Source of the DNA: Accumulibacter sp.
GTDB taxonomy: Bacteria > Pseudomonadota > Gammaproteobacteria > Burkholderiales > Rhodocyclaceae
Assembly (NCBI RefSeq): GCF_023806635.1
Contig: NZ_JAMTDQ010000085.1
Coordinates: 1 to 64,000, forward strand
Direction: 5' to 3'
Length of the DNA stretch: 64,000 nucleotides
Shown here: positions 48,653-57,669 of the stretch, piece after piece
Layout of the letters: the number at the start of each line of letters is the position of its first letter
Position numbering within the stretch: position 1 is the stretch's first letter
Notes under the pieces: generated by a model
What the model saw: only the letters and a program-made list of their open reading frames with translations
What the model was told of the DNA's origin: nothing
The model's database searches: none
Program-made: the position numbers and the translations under genes

Positions 48653-51600
48653 ATGCACGCCGTCGACTTCCTGCCGTGGAACGAGAGCTTCGAAACCGGG
48701 CTGCCGGCGGTCGACGCACAGCACCGCCGCCTGGTGCAACTGATCAACGCCCTCGCCACGCATGTCGCGTTCCGCACGAACATCCCGCAAATCGAGGCGA
48801 TGTTCGACGAACTCGCCGCCTACGCACTCCACCACTTCGAGACCGAGGAGGTCGTCTGGCGGCAGCACCTCGCCGACGACGAAGCCGAGGTCCGCCATCG
48901 ACAGGTGCACGCCAGCTTCGACGACGAGGTCGCGCGCCTGCGCGGGCGCTGGCAGACGATCCGGACCGCCACCGTCGCCGAGGAGTCGATGGCCTTCCTC
49001 GCCCGCTGGCTGATCGCGCACGTCCTCGAGGACGACCGCTACATGGCTTACCTGGTGGCGGCGCGGCGTTCCGGTCACAGCCGCGAAGAAGCTCGGCGGC
49101 AGGCGGAGACGCAGATGGCGCGGCACGCACGCGCGGTCGCCGACGTCGTCCTGTCGATCAGCGCGACGCCGGCCACCAACGCGCTGCACCTGGTCTCCGA
49201 AGTCACCGAGCTGCGCCGCGTGCAGGCCGAGCTGCAACGCGCCAGCGAGAAGAACCGGGCCCTGCTGCGGGCCGCCAGCGACGGCGTCCATGTGCTCGAC
49301 GGCGACGGCCGCATCGTCGAGGTCAGCGATTCCTTCTGCGCCATGCTCGGCTGTTCGCGCGACGAGGTCGTCGGCAGCACCATCGACTCGTGGGATGTCC
49401 GCTGCACCGGTGCCGACGGCCTCTCCCTGCTGCGGGGCGAGCTCGCAAGTCCCTCGCGGCGCGTGTTGCAGACCCGCTATCGGCGCAAGGACGGCAGCCT
49501 GATCGACGTCGAAGTCAGTGGCGAGCCGGCGACGATCGACGGCGAGCGCCTTCTGTTCTACTCGGCGCGCGACGTCGGCGATCGCAAGCGGGCGGAGAAA
49601 GCCCTTGCCGACGAACGCCAGCGCCTGGCCGACCAGCTCCGTTTCACCGACGGGCTGCTGAACACGATTCCCAACCCGGTCTTTTTCAAGGACGAGAACG
49701 GTCGCTACCTGGGTTGCAACGAAGCCTTCGAGAGATACCTCGGCATCAGCCGTGGTGAGCTGATCGGCCGCTCGGTCCACGACGTCGCGCCCGCCGCGCT
49801 CGCCGACAGATACCTGGCCGCCGATCAGGCCCTGTTCGAGCAGCGAGGAACGCAGACCTACCAGGCGACGGTTGCCCACGCCGATGGTTCGCTGCGCGAT
49901 GTCGTCTTCAACAAGGCGACGTTCAACCGCGTCGACGGGGCCCTCGGCGGTCTGGTCGGCGTCATGCTCGACGTCACCGATCTCGTGCAGATGAAGGCGG
50001 TGGTGCAGCAGCAGGCGGCGTTCACCAACTGCCTCATCGACTCGATGGTCGACGGCATCGCCGTCTGCCACGAGATCGAGACGCCACCGCTGGTTCGTTT
50101 CACGGTCTGGAATCCGGCGATGGAGAAACTGACCGGGTACGGCGTGGACGAAGCCAACGAGCTCGGCTGGCAGGAGATCCTGCGCGTGGACGGCGAACGA
50201 CCGGAAGAAGCGCTGCGGCGTGCCGAACGCGTTCGCAGCGGCGAGGAGTGGACGATCCGCCATCGCGACGGCAGCCAACGGACGTTGCTGGTGCAAGGCA
50301 CCTCCGTCACGGCGCCTACCGGTGGCGTTCATCTGCTGCTGGTCCTGCGCGACGTCAGCGCGCACAGGACCGCCGAACAGCTCGTGCGGCAGCAGCGGGA
50401 TCTCGCGCAGCGCTATCTGGACACGGTGCAGAGCCTGATGCTGGCGCTCGATGCCGACGGCCGGATCACGATGATCAACCGCGCCGGCCGCGAGTTGCTC
50501 GGCTATACCGAAAGCGAGCTGCTCGGTCGCTGCTGGTTCAGCACCTGCCTGCCACAACCGCGGGGCATCGAGCAGAGCCTGCCGCTCTTCCGGCGCATCA
50601 TCGCCGGTGCGACCGACGCCGATCTGTCGTCCGAGGACAGCGTCCTCTGCCGCGACGGCTCGCAACGGCTGATCGGCTGGAAAACCGGCCCTCTGCTCGA
50701 CGACGCCGGACACATCGTCGGTACGCTCAGTTCCGGCGCCGACATTGGCGAGCGCAAGGCGATCGAAGCCGAACTCGAGCGCCATCGAGCCCATCTCGAA
50801 ACCCTCGTCACGCGGCGCACGGCCGAGCTGTCGCTGGCCAAGGACGCTGCCGAGAGCGCCAACCGGGCCAAGTCGGAATTCCTGTCGAGCATGAGTCACG
50901 AACTGCGGACGCCAATGAACGCCATCATCGGCTTTGCCCAGATGCTCGAGTACGACGGTGAGCTGAGCACCGACCAGCAGGACAGCGTGCACGAGATCCT
51001 CAAGGCGAGCCGCCACCTGCTGGATCTGATCAACGAGGTCCTCGACCTCGCGCGGATCGAGTCGGGACGAGTCGACCTCTCACTCGAGACCACCGACGTC
51101 GCGGCCGTGGTCGATGATTGCCGACACCTCATCGAACCGCTGGCGCTGGCCCGTGGCATCGGCCTGACCATCGATGTCCCTGCCGCGGCGGCGGTGTGCG
51201 CCGACCGGGTCCGCCTCAAGCAGGCGATCCTCAACCTGCTGTCGAACGCAATCAAGTACAACCGCGAAAACGGCAGCATCCATCTGCGGATCGAGGAGTT
51301 GCGCACGGCGGCCGGACTGCGCCAGCGGATCAGCGTCACCGACAGCGGCGTCGGCATCGCTGCCGCGCGCCTCGCCGACGTCTTCCAGCCCTTCACCCGC
51401 CTGCAGGGCGAGGAGAGCGGGATCGAGGGAACGGGCATCGGCCTGACGATCACCAAGCGCCTGGTCGAACTGATGGGCGGCGAGATCGGCGCCGAGAGCG
51501 AGCCGGGCCTCGGCAGTCGCTTCTGGATCGAACTCCCCGCCGCCAGTCTCGGTCGCCAGAGCAGCGCCCACGACGACGGCGGCGGCATGCAGGAGGCAAC

Positions 51601-52006
51601 GCCGGCGGCCAGCGACGAACAGCGCGTCCTGTGCATCGACGACAACCCATCCAACCTCAAGCTGATGACCCAGATCCTCGGCCGCCACGGCAAGCTGCGC
51701 CTGCTCACCGCGCACGCGCCGCAGCTGGGAATCGAGCTGGCGCTGGCGCACCGGCCACATCTCATCCTGCTCGACATCAACATGCCGGGCATGGACGGCT
51801 ACGAGGTCCTCTCCGTCCTGCAGGAGAACGCGGCCACCTGCCGCACACCGGTCATCGCCATCACCGCCAACGCCCTCGCCCGCGACGTCGAACGTGGCCG
51901 CGCGGCAGGTTTTCTCGACTATCTGACGAAGCCGATCGACATCGCCGCCTTCCTCCGCATCGTCGACCAGGCTCTCGAGGAGCAGCGATCGGCACGCCCG
52001 GAGTGA
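48653..52006 (+). CDS. bacteriohemerythrin-PAS hybrid sensor histidine kinase
   Basis: A 1117-residue cytoplasmic sensor. Residues 1-135 form a bacteriohemerythrin domain with the complete di-iron ligand set: His24, His61, Glu65, His82, His86, His123 and Asp128. PAS/PAC domains follow (about 190-310, 325-450, 460-575, 595-700), then HisKA with His749 in SSMSHELRTPMNA, HATPase_c (about 850-960, with NLLSNAIKYN and GTGIGLTI), and a C-terminal receiver with Asp1041 in LLDINMPGMDG. No transmembrane segments. The iron site suggests O2 or NO as ligand. The ATG at 48653 is taken because the hemerythrin domain begins just after it. It overlaps the next gene by 4 bases. Confidence 0.92.
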   Translation: MHAVDFLPWNESFETGLPAVDAQHRRLVQLINALATHVAFRTNIPQIEAMFDELAAYALHHFETEEVVWRQHLADDEAEVRHRQVHASFDDEVARLRGRWQTIRTATVAEESMAFLARWLIAHVLEDDRYMAYLVAARRSGHSREEARRQAETQMARHARAVADVVLSISATPATNALHLVSEVTELRRVQAELQRASEKNRALLRAASDGVHVLDGDGRIVEVSDSFCAMLGCSRDEVVGSTIDSWDVRCTGADGLSLLRGELASPSRRVLQTRYRRKDGSLIDVEVSGEPATIDGERLLFYSARDVGDRKRAEKALADERQRLADQLRFTDGLLNTIPNPVFFKDENGRYLGCNEAFERYLGISRGELIGRSVHDVAPAALADRYLAADQALFEQRGTQTYQATVAHADGSLRDVVFNKATFNRVDGALGGLVGVMLDVTDLVQMKAVVQQQAAFTNCLIDSMVDGIAVCHEIETPPLVRFTVWNPAMEKLTGYGVDEANELGWQEILRVDGERPEEALRRAERVRSGEEWTIRHRDGSQRTLLVQGTSVTAPTGGVHLLLVLRDVSAHRTAEQLVRQQRDLAQRYLDTVQSLMLALDADGRITMINRAGRELLGYTESELLGRCWFSTCLPQPRGIEQSLPLFRRIIAGATDADLSSEDSVLCRDGSQRLIGWKTGPLLDDAGHIVGTLSSGADIGERKAIEAELERHRAHLETLVTRRTAELSLAKDAAESANRAKSEFLSSMSHELRTPMNAIIGFAQMLEYDGELSTDQQDSVHEILKASRHLLDLINEVLDLARIESGRVDLSLETTDVAAVVDDCRHLIEPLALARGIGLTIDVPAAAAVCADRVRLKQAILNLLSNAIKYNRENGSIHLRIEELRTAAGLRQRISVTDSGVGIAAARLADVFQPFTRLQGEESGIEGTGIGLTITKRLVELMGGEIGAESEPGLGSRFWIELPAASLGRQSSAHDDGGGMQEATPAASDEQRVLCIDDNPSNLKLMTQILGRHGKLRLLTAHAPQLGIELALAHRPHLILLDINMPGMDGYEVLSVLQENAATCRTPVIAITANALARDVERGRAAGFLDYLTKPIDIAAFLRIVDQALEEQRSARPE

Positions 52007-54414
52007 GTCCGGCAGCGCCGCCGGAGCGCAGCGATACGGTTGCGCTGCGACCTGTCGTCTGGTCGTTGAAGACGCGCATCACCGCCCTGACGCTGGCTCT
52101 GTTCCTGCTCGCAATCTGGTCGCTGACCCTGTATGCGACGCGCAGCCTGCGCCAGGACATGACGCACCTGCTCGGCGAGCAGCAGTTCTCGACGACCTCG
52201 ATCATCGCCGTCCAGCTCAATGCCGAACTCGACACGCGGCTGCAGGCCCTCGTCCGGGTCGCCGACGAGATTTCTCCTGCCCTGCTCGGCAAGCCGGCCG
52301 AACTGCAGCGATTCCTCGAACAGCGCACGACCCTCCAGCAACTGTTCAACGGCGGCACGCGCATCCGCGACGGCAATGCCCTGACGCTCGCCAGCGTTCC
52401 CTACCTGCCGCAGCAGATCGGCAGCAGTTATGCCGACCGCGACTACATGGTCGCCGCCCTTAGGGAAGGTCGGGCCAGCATCGGCCGGCCGGTCATCAGC
52501 CGGACGCTCAATTCTCCGGCCATCGCACTGGCGGCACCCATCCGCGGCGCCGGCGGCAAGGTCATCGGCGCACTGAGCGGGGTCATCGACCTGGGCCAGC
52601 CGAACTTCTTCGACCGCATCGTCGACCAGCGCTACGGCAGGACCGGCGGCTACCTGATCATCGCGCCACAGCACGCACTGATCGTCACCGGAACCGACCG
52701 CTCGCGCACCATGTCGCCGATGCCGGCGGCCGGCGTCAACCGCAACCACGACCGCTTCGTCGGCGGCTACGAGGGCTACGGTGTCGCGCTGAACTCACGT
52801 GGCGTCGAAGAACTGGCGGCGGCGAAGCGCATCGCGGTCGCCGGCTGGTTCCTGGTCAGCGTCCTGCCGACCGGCGAAGCCTTCGAGCCCGTGGTCGCGC
52901 TGCAGCAACGGGTCCTGCTGGCGGCGCTGCTGCTCAGCCTGCTCGTCGGCACGCTCGGCTGGTGGTTCCTCAGCCGCATGTTGCGCCAGCAGTTTGCGCC
53001 GATGCTGGCGGCCTCGGCACTCCTTGCCGACATGTCGCACGCCGCCGGCCCGGTCCCGAAGCCCCTGCCGACGGCGGCTGCGGACGAGGTCGGGCAACTG
53101 ATCCGCAGCTTCAACCTGCTGCTCGAGTCGCTGGCGCAGCGCGAGGCAGCCCTGCAGGAGAGCGAGCAGCACTACCGCACGCTGGCCGACGGCGGTTCAG
53201 CACTGATCTGGACCTCCGGCAGCGACCGTCGTGCCAACTACTTCAACGAACCCTGGCTGCGCTTCAGCGGCCGCTCGCTGGTAGAGCAGGTCGCTGCCGG
53301 ATGGGCGGCGGGGATTCATCCCGAGGACCGCGATGCCTGTCGACGCGGCTACGACGAGCATTTCGAGAGCCGTCAGCCATTCCGCATGGTGTATCGCCTG
53401 CGTGCCGGCGATGGTGAGTACCACTGGATCGAGGATGCCGGCAATCCACGCTTCGATCGTGCCGGCGCCTTCATCGGCTACATCGACTTCTGCCAGGACA
53501 TCTCCGAGCGCAAACGCGCGTCGGATGAACTCGAACAGCACCGGCACCACCTCGAAGCCCTCGTCGCGGCGCGAACTGCCGCCCTGGCCGCCGCCAAGGA
53601 GGCTGCCGAGTCGGCCAATGCCGCGAAGACCGAGTTCCTCTCGCGCATGAGCCACGAACTGCGGACGCCACTGAACGCCATCCTCGGTTTCGGCCAGTTG
53701 CTCGCGATGCCTGGCGACGCCCCGCTGTCGGCCGGGCAGAGCGACAGCGTGCAGGAGATTCTCCGTGCTGGCCGCCACCTGCTCGAGCAGGTCAACGAAG
53801 TGCTTGACCTGGCGCGAGTCGAAAGCGGGCGGATCGAGCTGACGCTCGCGGCGGTGCCCCTGGCACCGGTCGTTGCCGAGTGTGTGGCGCTCGTCCGGCC
53901 GCTTGCCGAGGCGCGGGGCATCCGTGTCACCAGCGAGATCGACGACGTGGTACTGTTGGCCGACGGCAGCCGCCTGAAACAGGTGATCCTCAACCTGCTC
54001 TCGAATGCCATCAAGTTCAACAGCGAGCAGGGCACGATCGACATTGGCAGCGCGCGCCGCGGCCGGCGGCTGCAGGTCGCCGTTCGCGACAGTGGCCGTG
54101 GCATCGCCGGCGAGCATCTGCCGCGCCTGTTCCAGCCTTTCGAGCGCCTGACGTCATCGTACGATGGTGTCGAGGGCACCGGCGTCGGACTGGCGCTGAC
54201 GCAAAGGCTGCTGACGGCGATGGGTGGCACGATCCGCGTTGTCAGTGAGGTCGGCGTCGGCAGCACCTTCAGCTTCGAACTGCCGCTGGCGGACGCCAGC
54301 GACCGGACGCCTGTTGCGTCGGCGAACGATGTCACCGTGGGTCCGGACGCCCCGCGGTCCTCACCGAGGGGCCACAGGGCTGCGCTCGACACGACCAACC
54401 CGGAGGGAGCATGA
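52003..54414 (+). CDS. membrane Cache-PAS sensor histidine kinase
   Basis: An 803-residue kinase beginning at GTG 52003, which overlaps the previous stop (GTGA). TM1 (about 20-45) and TM2 (about 305-325) enclose a periplasmic double-Cache domain. A HAMP-like segment, one PAS/PAC domain (about 390-505), HisKA with His551 in SRMSHELRTPLNA, and HATPase_c (LNLLSNAIKFN, GTGVGLALTQ) follow. There is no receiver, so the partner is probably the REC-HD-GYP protein encoded next, whose ATG overlaps this stop by 4 bases. Confidence 0.92.
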   Translation: MSPAAPPERSDTVALRPVVWSLKTRITALTLALFLLAIWSLTLYATRSLRQDMTHLLGEQQFSTTSIIAVQLNAELDTRLQALVRVADEISPALLGKPAELQRFLEQRTTLQQLFNGGTRIRDGNALTLASVPYLPQQIGSSYADRDYMVAALREGRASIGRPVISRTLNSPAIALAAPIRGAGGKVIGALSGVIDLGQPNFFDRIVDQRYGRTGGYLIIAPQHALIVTGTDRSRTMSPMPAAGVNRNHDRFVGGYEGYGVALNSRGVEELAAAKRIAVAGWFLVSVLPTGEAFEPVVALQQRVLLAALLLSLLVGTLGWWFLSRMLRQQFAPMLAASALLADMSHAAGPVPKPLPTAAADEVGQLIRSFNLLLESLAQREAALQESEQHYRTLADGGSALIWTSGSDRRANYFNEPWLRFSGRSLVEQVAAGWAAGIHPEDRDACRRGYDEHFESRQPFRMVYRLRAGDGEYHWIEDAGNPRFDRAGAFIGYIDFCQDISERKRASDELEQHRHHLEALVAARTAALAAAKEAAESANAAKTEFLSRMSHELRTPLNAILGFGQLLAMPGDAPLSAGQSDSVQEILRAGRHLLEQVNEVLDLARVESGRIELTLAAVPLAPVVAECVALVRPLAEARGIRVTSEIDDVVLLADGSRLKQVILNLLSNAIKFNSEQGTIDIGSARRGRRLQVAVRDSGRGIAGEHLPRLFQPFERLTSSYDGVEGTGVGLALTQRLLTAMGGTIRVVSEVGVGSTFSFELPLADASDRTPVASANDVTVGPDAPRSSPRGHRAALDTTNPEGA

Positions 54415-55475
54415 ACGAGCAACTGCGCAACCAGGCCCGCATCTTCATCATCGACGACGAACCGGCGAATCTGAAGCTGCTCGGCAAGATGCTCGGCAGC
54501 CGGAACTACCAGCAGCTGGTGACCATCCAGGATCCGCGCCAGGTGCTCGACCGCTATCGCGCCGGGCGCCCTGACCTGATCCTGCTCGACATCAACATGC
54601 CGCATCTCGACGGCTATCAGGTGATGGCCCAACTCAAGGCGCTCGACGACCCGCTGCTGCCACCGATCGTCATCCTCACGGCCCAGCACGGGCGCGACAC
54701 CCTGCTCAAGGCGCTCGCTGGCGGCGCGCGCGATTTCATCGGCAAGCCGTTCGACATGGCCGAACTCCTGATGCGCGTCAACAACCTGCTCGACGCCCAG
54801 CTCGCACACCGCATGCTGCATGATCAGAAGGGCATTCTTGAAGAGATGGTGCGCATCCGCACCGATGAACTGACCCAGACCCGCCTGCAGGTGGTGCGGC
54901 GACTCGGTCGCGCGGCCGAATACCGCGACAACGAGACCGGCTACCACATCCTGCGCATGAGCGAGTACTCCGCCCTTCTCGCCCGCCGCCTCGGCTGGAG
55001 CGACGCAGCCAGCGACCTGATGCTCAACGCCAGCCCGATGCACGACATCGGCAAGATCGGCATTCCCGACGCCGTCCTGCTCAAGCCCGGCCGGCTCGCT
55101 GCGGACGAAATGGCGATCATCCGCACCCATCCCGAGATCGGCGCCAGCATCCTCGCCGGCGACGAATCGGGTCTTCTCCGCCTGGCCCGGACGATCGCGC
55201 TAACCCACCACGAGAAGTGGGATGGCAGCGGCTACCCCGCCGGCCTCGCCGGCCTTGCCATCCCGCAGGCCGGACGCATCGTTGCCGTCGCCGACGTCTT
55301 CGACGCGCTGACCTCGCGCCGCCCGTACAAGAGAGCGTGGCCGGTCGACGAGGCGGTGGCCTGGGTCATCGCCAACGGCGGCAGTCATTTCGATCCTGAG
55401 GTGGTCGGCTGCTTCCAGGCGCACCTGCCGGAGATCCTCGCCATCCGCGACCAGCATCAGGAGCCGCAGGACTGA
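54411..55475 (+). CDS. response regulator with HD-GYP c-di-GMP phosphodiesterase domain
   Basis: A 354-residue protein with receiver domain 1-125 (phosphoacceptor Asp60 in LLDINMPHLDG), a linker helix, and an HD-GYP domain (about 155-345). The metal-binding HD is His211-Asp212 in HDIGKIGIPD, and HHEKWDGSGYP supplies the GYP motif, so c-di-GMP hydrolysis to GMP is expected. Last of three overlapping genes: two kinases can feed one output. Confidence 0.93.
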   Translation: MNEQLRNQARIFIIDDEPANLKLLGKMLGSRNYQQLVTIQDPRQVLDRYRAGRPDLILLDINMPHLDGYQVMAQLKALDDPLLPPIVILTAQHGRDTLLKALAGGARDFIGKPFDMAELLMRVNNLLDAQLAHRMLHDQKGILEEMVRIRTDELTQTRLQVVRRLGRAAEYRDNETGYHILRMSEYSALLARRLGWSDAASDLMLNASPMHDIGKIGIPDAVLLKPGRLAADEMAIIRTHPEIGASILAGDESGLLRLARTIALTHHEKWDGSGYPAGLAGLAIPQAGRIVAVADVFDALTSRRPYKRAWPVDEAVAWVIANGGSHFDPEVVGCFQAHLPEILAIRDQHQEPQD

Positions 55476-55854
55476 GCGCAAGCGGGGCGAGTGGCGGCGA
55501 AGCCGGACTCGCGCTGGCGTTGGCGATCACGCCGGACCTCGTCCGGCGCGACCTCGAGCTGCCGCGTGAAGACGGCCTCGCCACGCGGCGCCACTTGCGG
55601 GTGCAGCCGGCGACCGCGGCGATACCGGTGATCGCCAGCACGGCCAGCGGCGCGGCTCGCGATCCCGCCCGCGGCACACCGTCGGGCACGGACCTCTGGC
55701 ACGACGACCGGCGCATTACACGTTTCGTGCAGATACTCGTCGATTTCTGCGGAAAAATGTACGATAATGTCGTCCGCGAACGTTTCGAGCGCAAACTTGC
55801 AGGCAATTGTGCCCGCACTGCACGAGTGCAGTCAGCCACATGGAGGAGGTGTCA
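55476..55854. other. 379-base gap between HD-GYP gene and ppk2
   Basis: No frame on either strand looks like a real protein: open frames present are short, arginine-rich and lack a credible start. The 3' part becomes AT-richer (55741-55780), as expected of a promoter region for ppk2, and contains the GATAAT at 55763. No hairpin with a T-run follows the HD-GYP stop. Confidence 0.4.
55763..55768 (+). promoter_or_regulatory. candidate -10 of ppk2
   Basis: GATAAT, in an AT-rich pocket of otherwise GC-rich sequence, about 87 bases before the ppk2 start. No good -35 at 17 bases; no Pho-box direct repeats were recognised. Confidence 0.3.
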
Positions 55855-56913
55855 ATGAGTGAACTGAAACCGACCAACGAGGAGGCCGTGACCGCGACCG
55901 CGAGTCCGGTGGCGAACGAGAGCGCCAGTCACGAAGCTGCGGTGCCCGCAGCTGCGGCCGCTCCGGCCAAGGCCACGGGCAAGGCTTCGGCACGCGCTGC
56001 CAAGACTGCGGAGCGGCAGGCGGAGAGCAAGCCGGCGAAGGCGAAGGGCACGAAGGGCACGGATGCGAAACCCGCCACCGCGGCTGCCGCACCGACGCCG
56101 ACGGTCGGCCTCGGCGAGATCGTACCCGTGCGCAAGCCAAAGATGGACGCCAAGACCTATGAGAAGGCGCTCTCCAAGCTGCAGATCGAGCTCGTCAAGC
56201 TGCAGGAGTGGATCAAGTTCAAGAAGCTCAAGGTAGTGGTGATCTTCGAAGGTCGCGATGCCGCCGGCAAGGGGGGCTGCATCAAGCGCATCACCGAGAG
56301 CCTGAGTCCGCGCGTCACGCGCGTCGCCGCACTGCCGGCACCGACCGAGCGCGAGGCGACCTCGTGGTATTTCCAGCGCTACGTGCAGCACCTTCCCGCC
56401 GGTGGCGAGATGGTCCTCTTCGATCGCAGCTGGTACAACCGGGCCGGCGTCGAGCGCGTCATGGGCTTCTGCACCGAAGAGGAATACCGCGAGTTCCTGC
56501 GCACCTGCCCGGAGTTCGAGAGAATGCTCGTGCGCAGCGGCATCATCCTGATCAAGTACTGGTTCTCGGTCAGCAACGAGGAACAGGAGCGCCGCTTCCA
56601 GAAGCGCATCTTCCATCCGGAAAAGCACTGGAAGCTGAGCCCGATGGACCTGCAGTCGCGCGCCCGCTGGGTCGAATACTCGAAAGCGAAGGATGCGATG
56701 TTCGCGCACACAGACATCAAGCAGGCCCCGTGGTATGTGGTCAACGGCGACGACAAGATGCGTGCCCGCCTGAACGTCATCACGCACCTGCTGAACATGA
56801 TCGACTACGAAGACCTGACGCCACAACCGATCGTCCTGCCGCCGCGTCAGGACGAAGGTGGTTACGTCCGCCCGCCGATCTCCGACCAGACCTTCATTCC
56901 CGAGGTCTACTGA
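55855..56913 (+). CDS. ppk2: polyphosphate kinase 2 (class I PPK2)
   Basis: PPK2 transfers phosphate between polyphosphate and nucleoside diphosphates, mainly making GTP/ATP from polyP. The start at 55855 is set by GGAGGAGG just upstream. The core (about residues 95-345) has Walker A GRDAAGKGGCIKRI (about 133), the Walker B-type block LFDRSWYNRAGVERVMG, and the lid-region HPEKHWKLSPMDL. The first ~90 residues are an unusual low-complexity Ala/Lys/Thr/Glu-rich extension, absent from most PPK2 enzymes. The gene ends in a rho-independent terminator shared with the facing gene. Confidence 0.95.
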   Translation: MSELKPTNEEAVTATASPVANESASHEAAVPAAAAAPAKATGKASARAAKTAERQAESKPAKAKGTKGTDAKPATAAAAPTPTVGLGEIVPVRKPKMDAKTYEKALSKLQIELVKLQEWIKFKKLKVVVIFEGRDAAGKGGCIKRITESLSPRVTRVAALPAPTEREATSWYFQRYVQHLPAGGEMVLFDRSWYNRAGVERVMGFCTEEEYREFLRTCPEFERMLVRSGIILIKYWFSVSNEEQERRFQKRIFHPEKHWKLSPMDLQSRARWVEYSKAKDAMFAHTDIKQAPWYVVNGDDKMRARLNVITHLLNMIDYEDLTPQPIVLPPRQDEGGYVRPPISDQTFIPEVY

Positions 56914-56956
56914 AGGAGACCGTGCAACGGCGCCTGTCAGGCAACAGGAAGCCAAC

Positions 56957-56983
56957 AAAAAACCCCGCCGCAGCGGGGTTTTT
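56957..56983. terminator. bidirectional rho-independent terminator (ppk2 / Cache gene)
   Basis: AAAAACCCCG and CGGGGTTTTT form a perfect 10-bp inverted repeat around CCGCAG; the plus strand ends in a T-run and the minus strand in a T-run from the opposing A-run. It lies between two convergent genes, 44 bases after the ppk2 stop. Confidence 0.85.
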
Positions 56984-57042
56984 CTTGGCTGTCGCGGCAC
57001 AGGACACAGCATCCGGAGATGCCCGCTCCGCGCCCTCTCCCG

Positions 57043-57489
57043 TTACTTGTAGTAGCCGACGGCGCAAACCTGGTCGCCGATACGGGTAACGTAGGCGACC
57101 TTGACCACCGGATCGGTCTGACCCGGGCGCGGCCACATGTAAGTGACCTCGCTGATCGTCGCCTCCTTGGCGGCAGCATACACCTCCTCACCGAGCGGTT
57201 TGCCGGCCTTGTCCTTGAGCGCCTTCAGGCTCTGGCCGACGAGCGTCGGATGCGCCGTGAAGTTGCCATCGGGACCGCCGCAGTAGGGATACAGATCGCG
57301 ATCCTTGAAGCCGCCCTCACCCTTGGTGAACATCACCAGCGCCTTCGCCTTGTCGGCCTTGACGGCAGCGGCAGCTTTCTCGAGCATGGCTTTCGCCTCG
57401 GCGGGCGTTCCGTACTCTGCTGCCAGGGCACCGCCGGCGAAACCCAGAAATGCCACAGCGGAAAGCATGGCCAGTTTCTTGCGTAGCAT
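57043..57489 (-). CDS. exported single-Cache-domain protein
   Basis: A 148-residue secreted protein. Residues 1-23 are a signal peptide (cleaved after ALA). The rest is a small Cache-type sensor fold, with AKAMLEKAAAAVKADKAKAL, DLYPYCGGPDGNFTAHPTLVG and the closing VAYVTRIGDQVCAVGYYK typical of periplasmic sCache proteins. With no kinase or membrane domain it may be a free ligand-binding protein. GGAGGG precedes ATG 57489. Confidence 0.85.
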   Translation of the reverse strand: MLRKKLAMLSAVAFLGFAGGALAAEYGTPAEAKAMLEKAAAAVKADKAKALVMFTKGEGGFKDRDLYPYCGGPDGNFTAHPTLVGQSLKALKDKAGKPLGEEVYAAAKEATISEVTYMWPRPGQTDPVVKVAYVTRIGDQVCAVGYYK

Positions 57490-57669
57490 CGTAACCCTCC
57501 TAGTCAGGTTGTCACGCGGCGCTCCGGCCAACGACCTGCCAGAGTGGCGCGTGCGAGAGGCAAATCCCCCCGCGCCGCATCGTAGCCGAAAAATGCCGCT
57601 CAGGGGCGGCCGACATCGCTCGCACCGGCGAGCGGTCGCCGCCCGATCGGCCCCGGCCATGCTCCTGAA

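Noticed and set aside
55520-55858. Open frame of 112 codons ahead of ppk2.
   Set aside because: It reads through the ppk2 ribosome binding site, is arginine-rich, has no RBS of its own and shows no family features.
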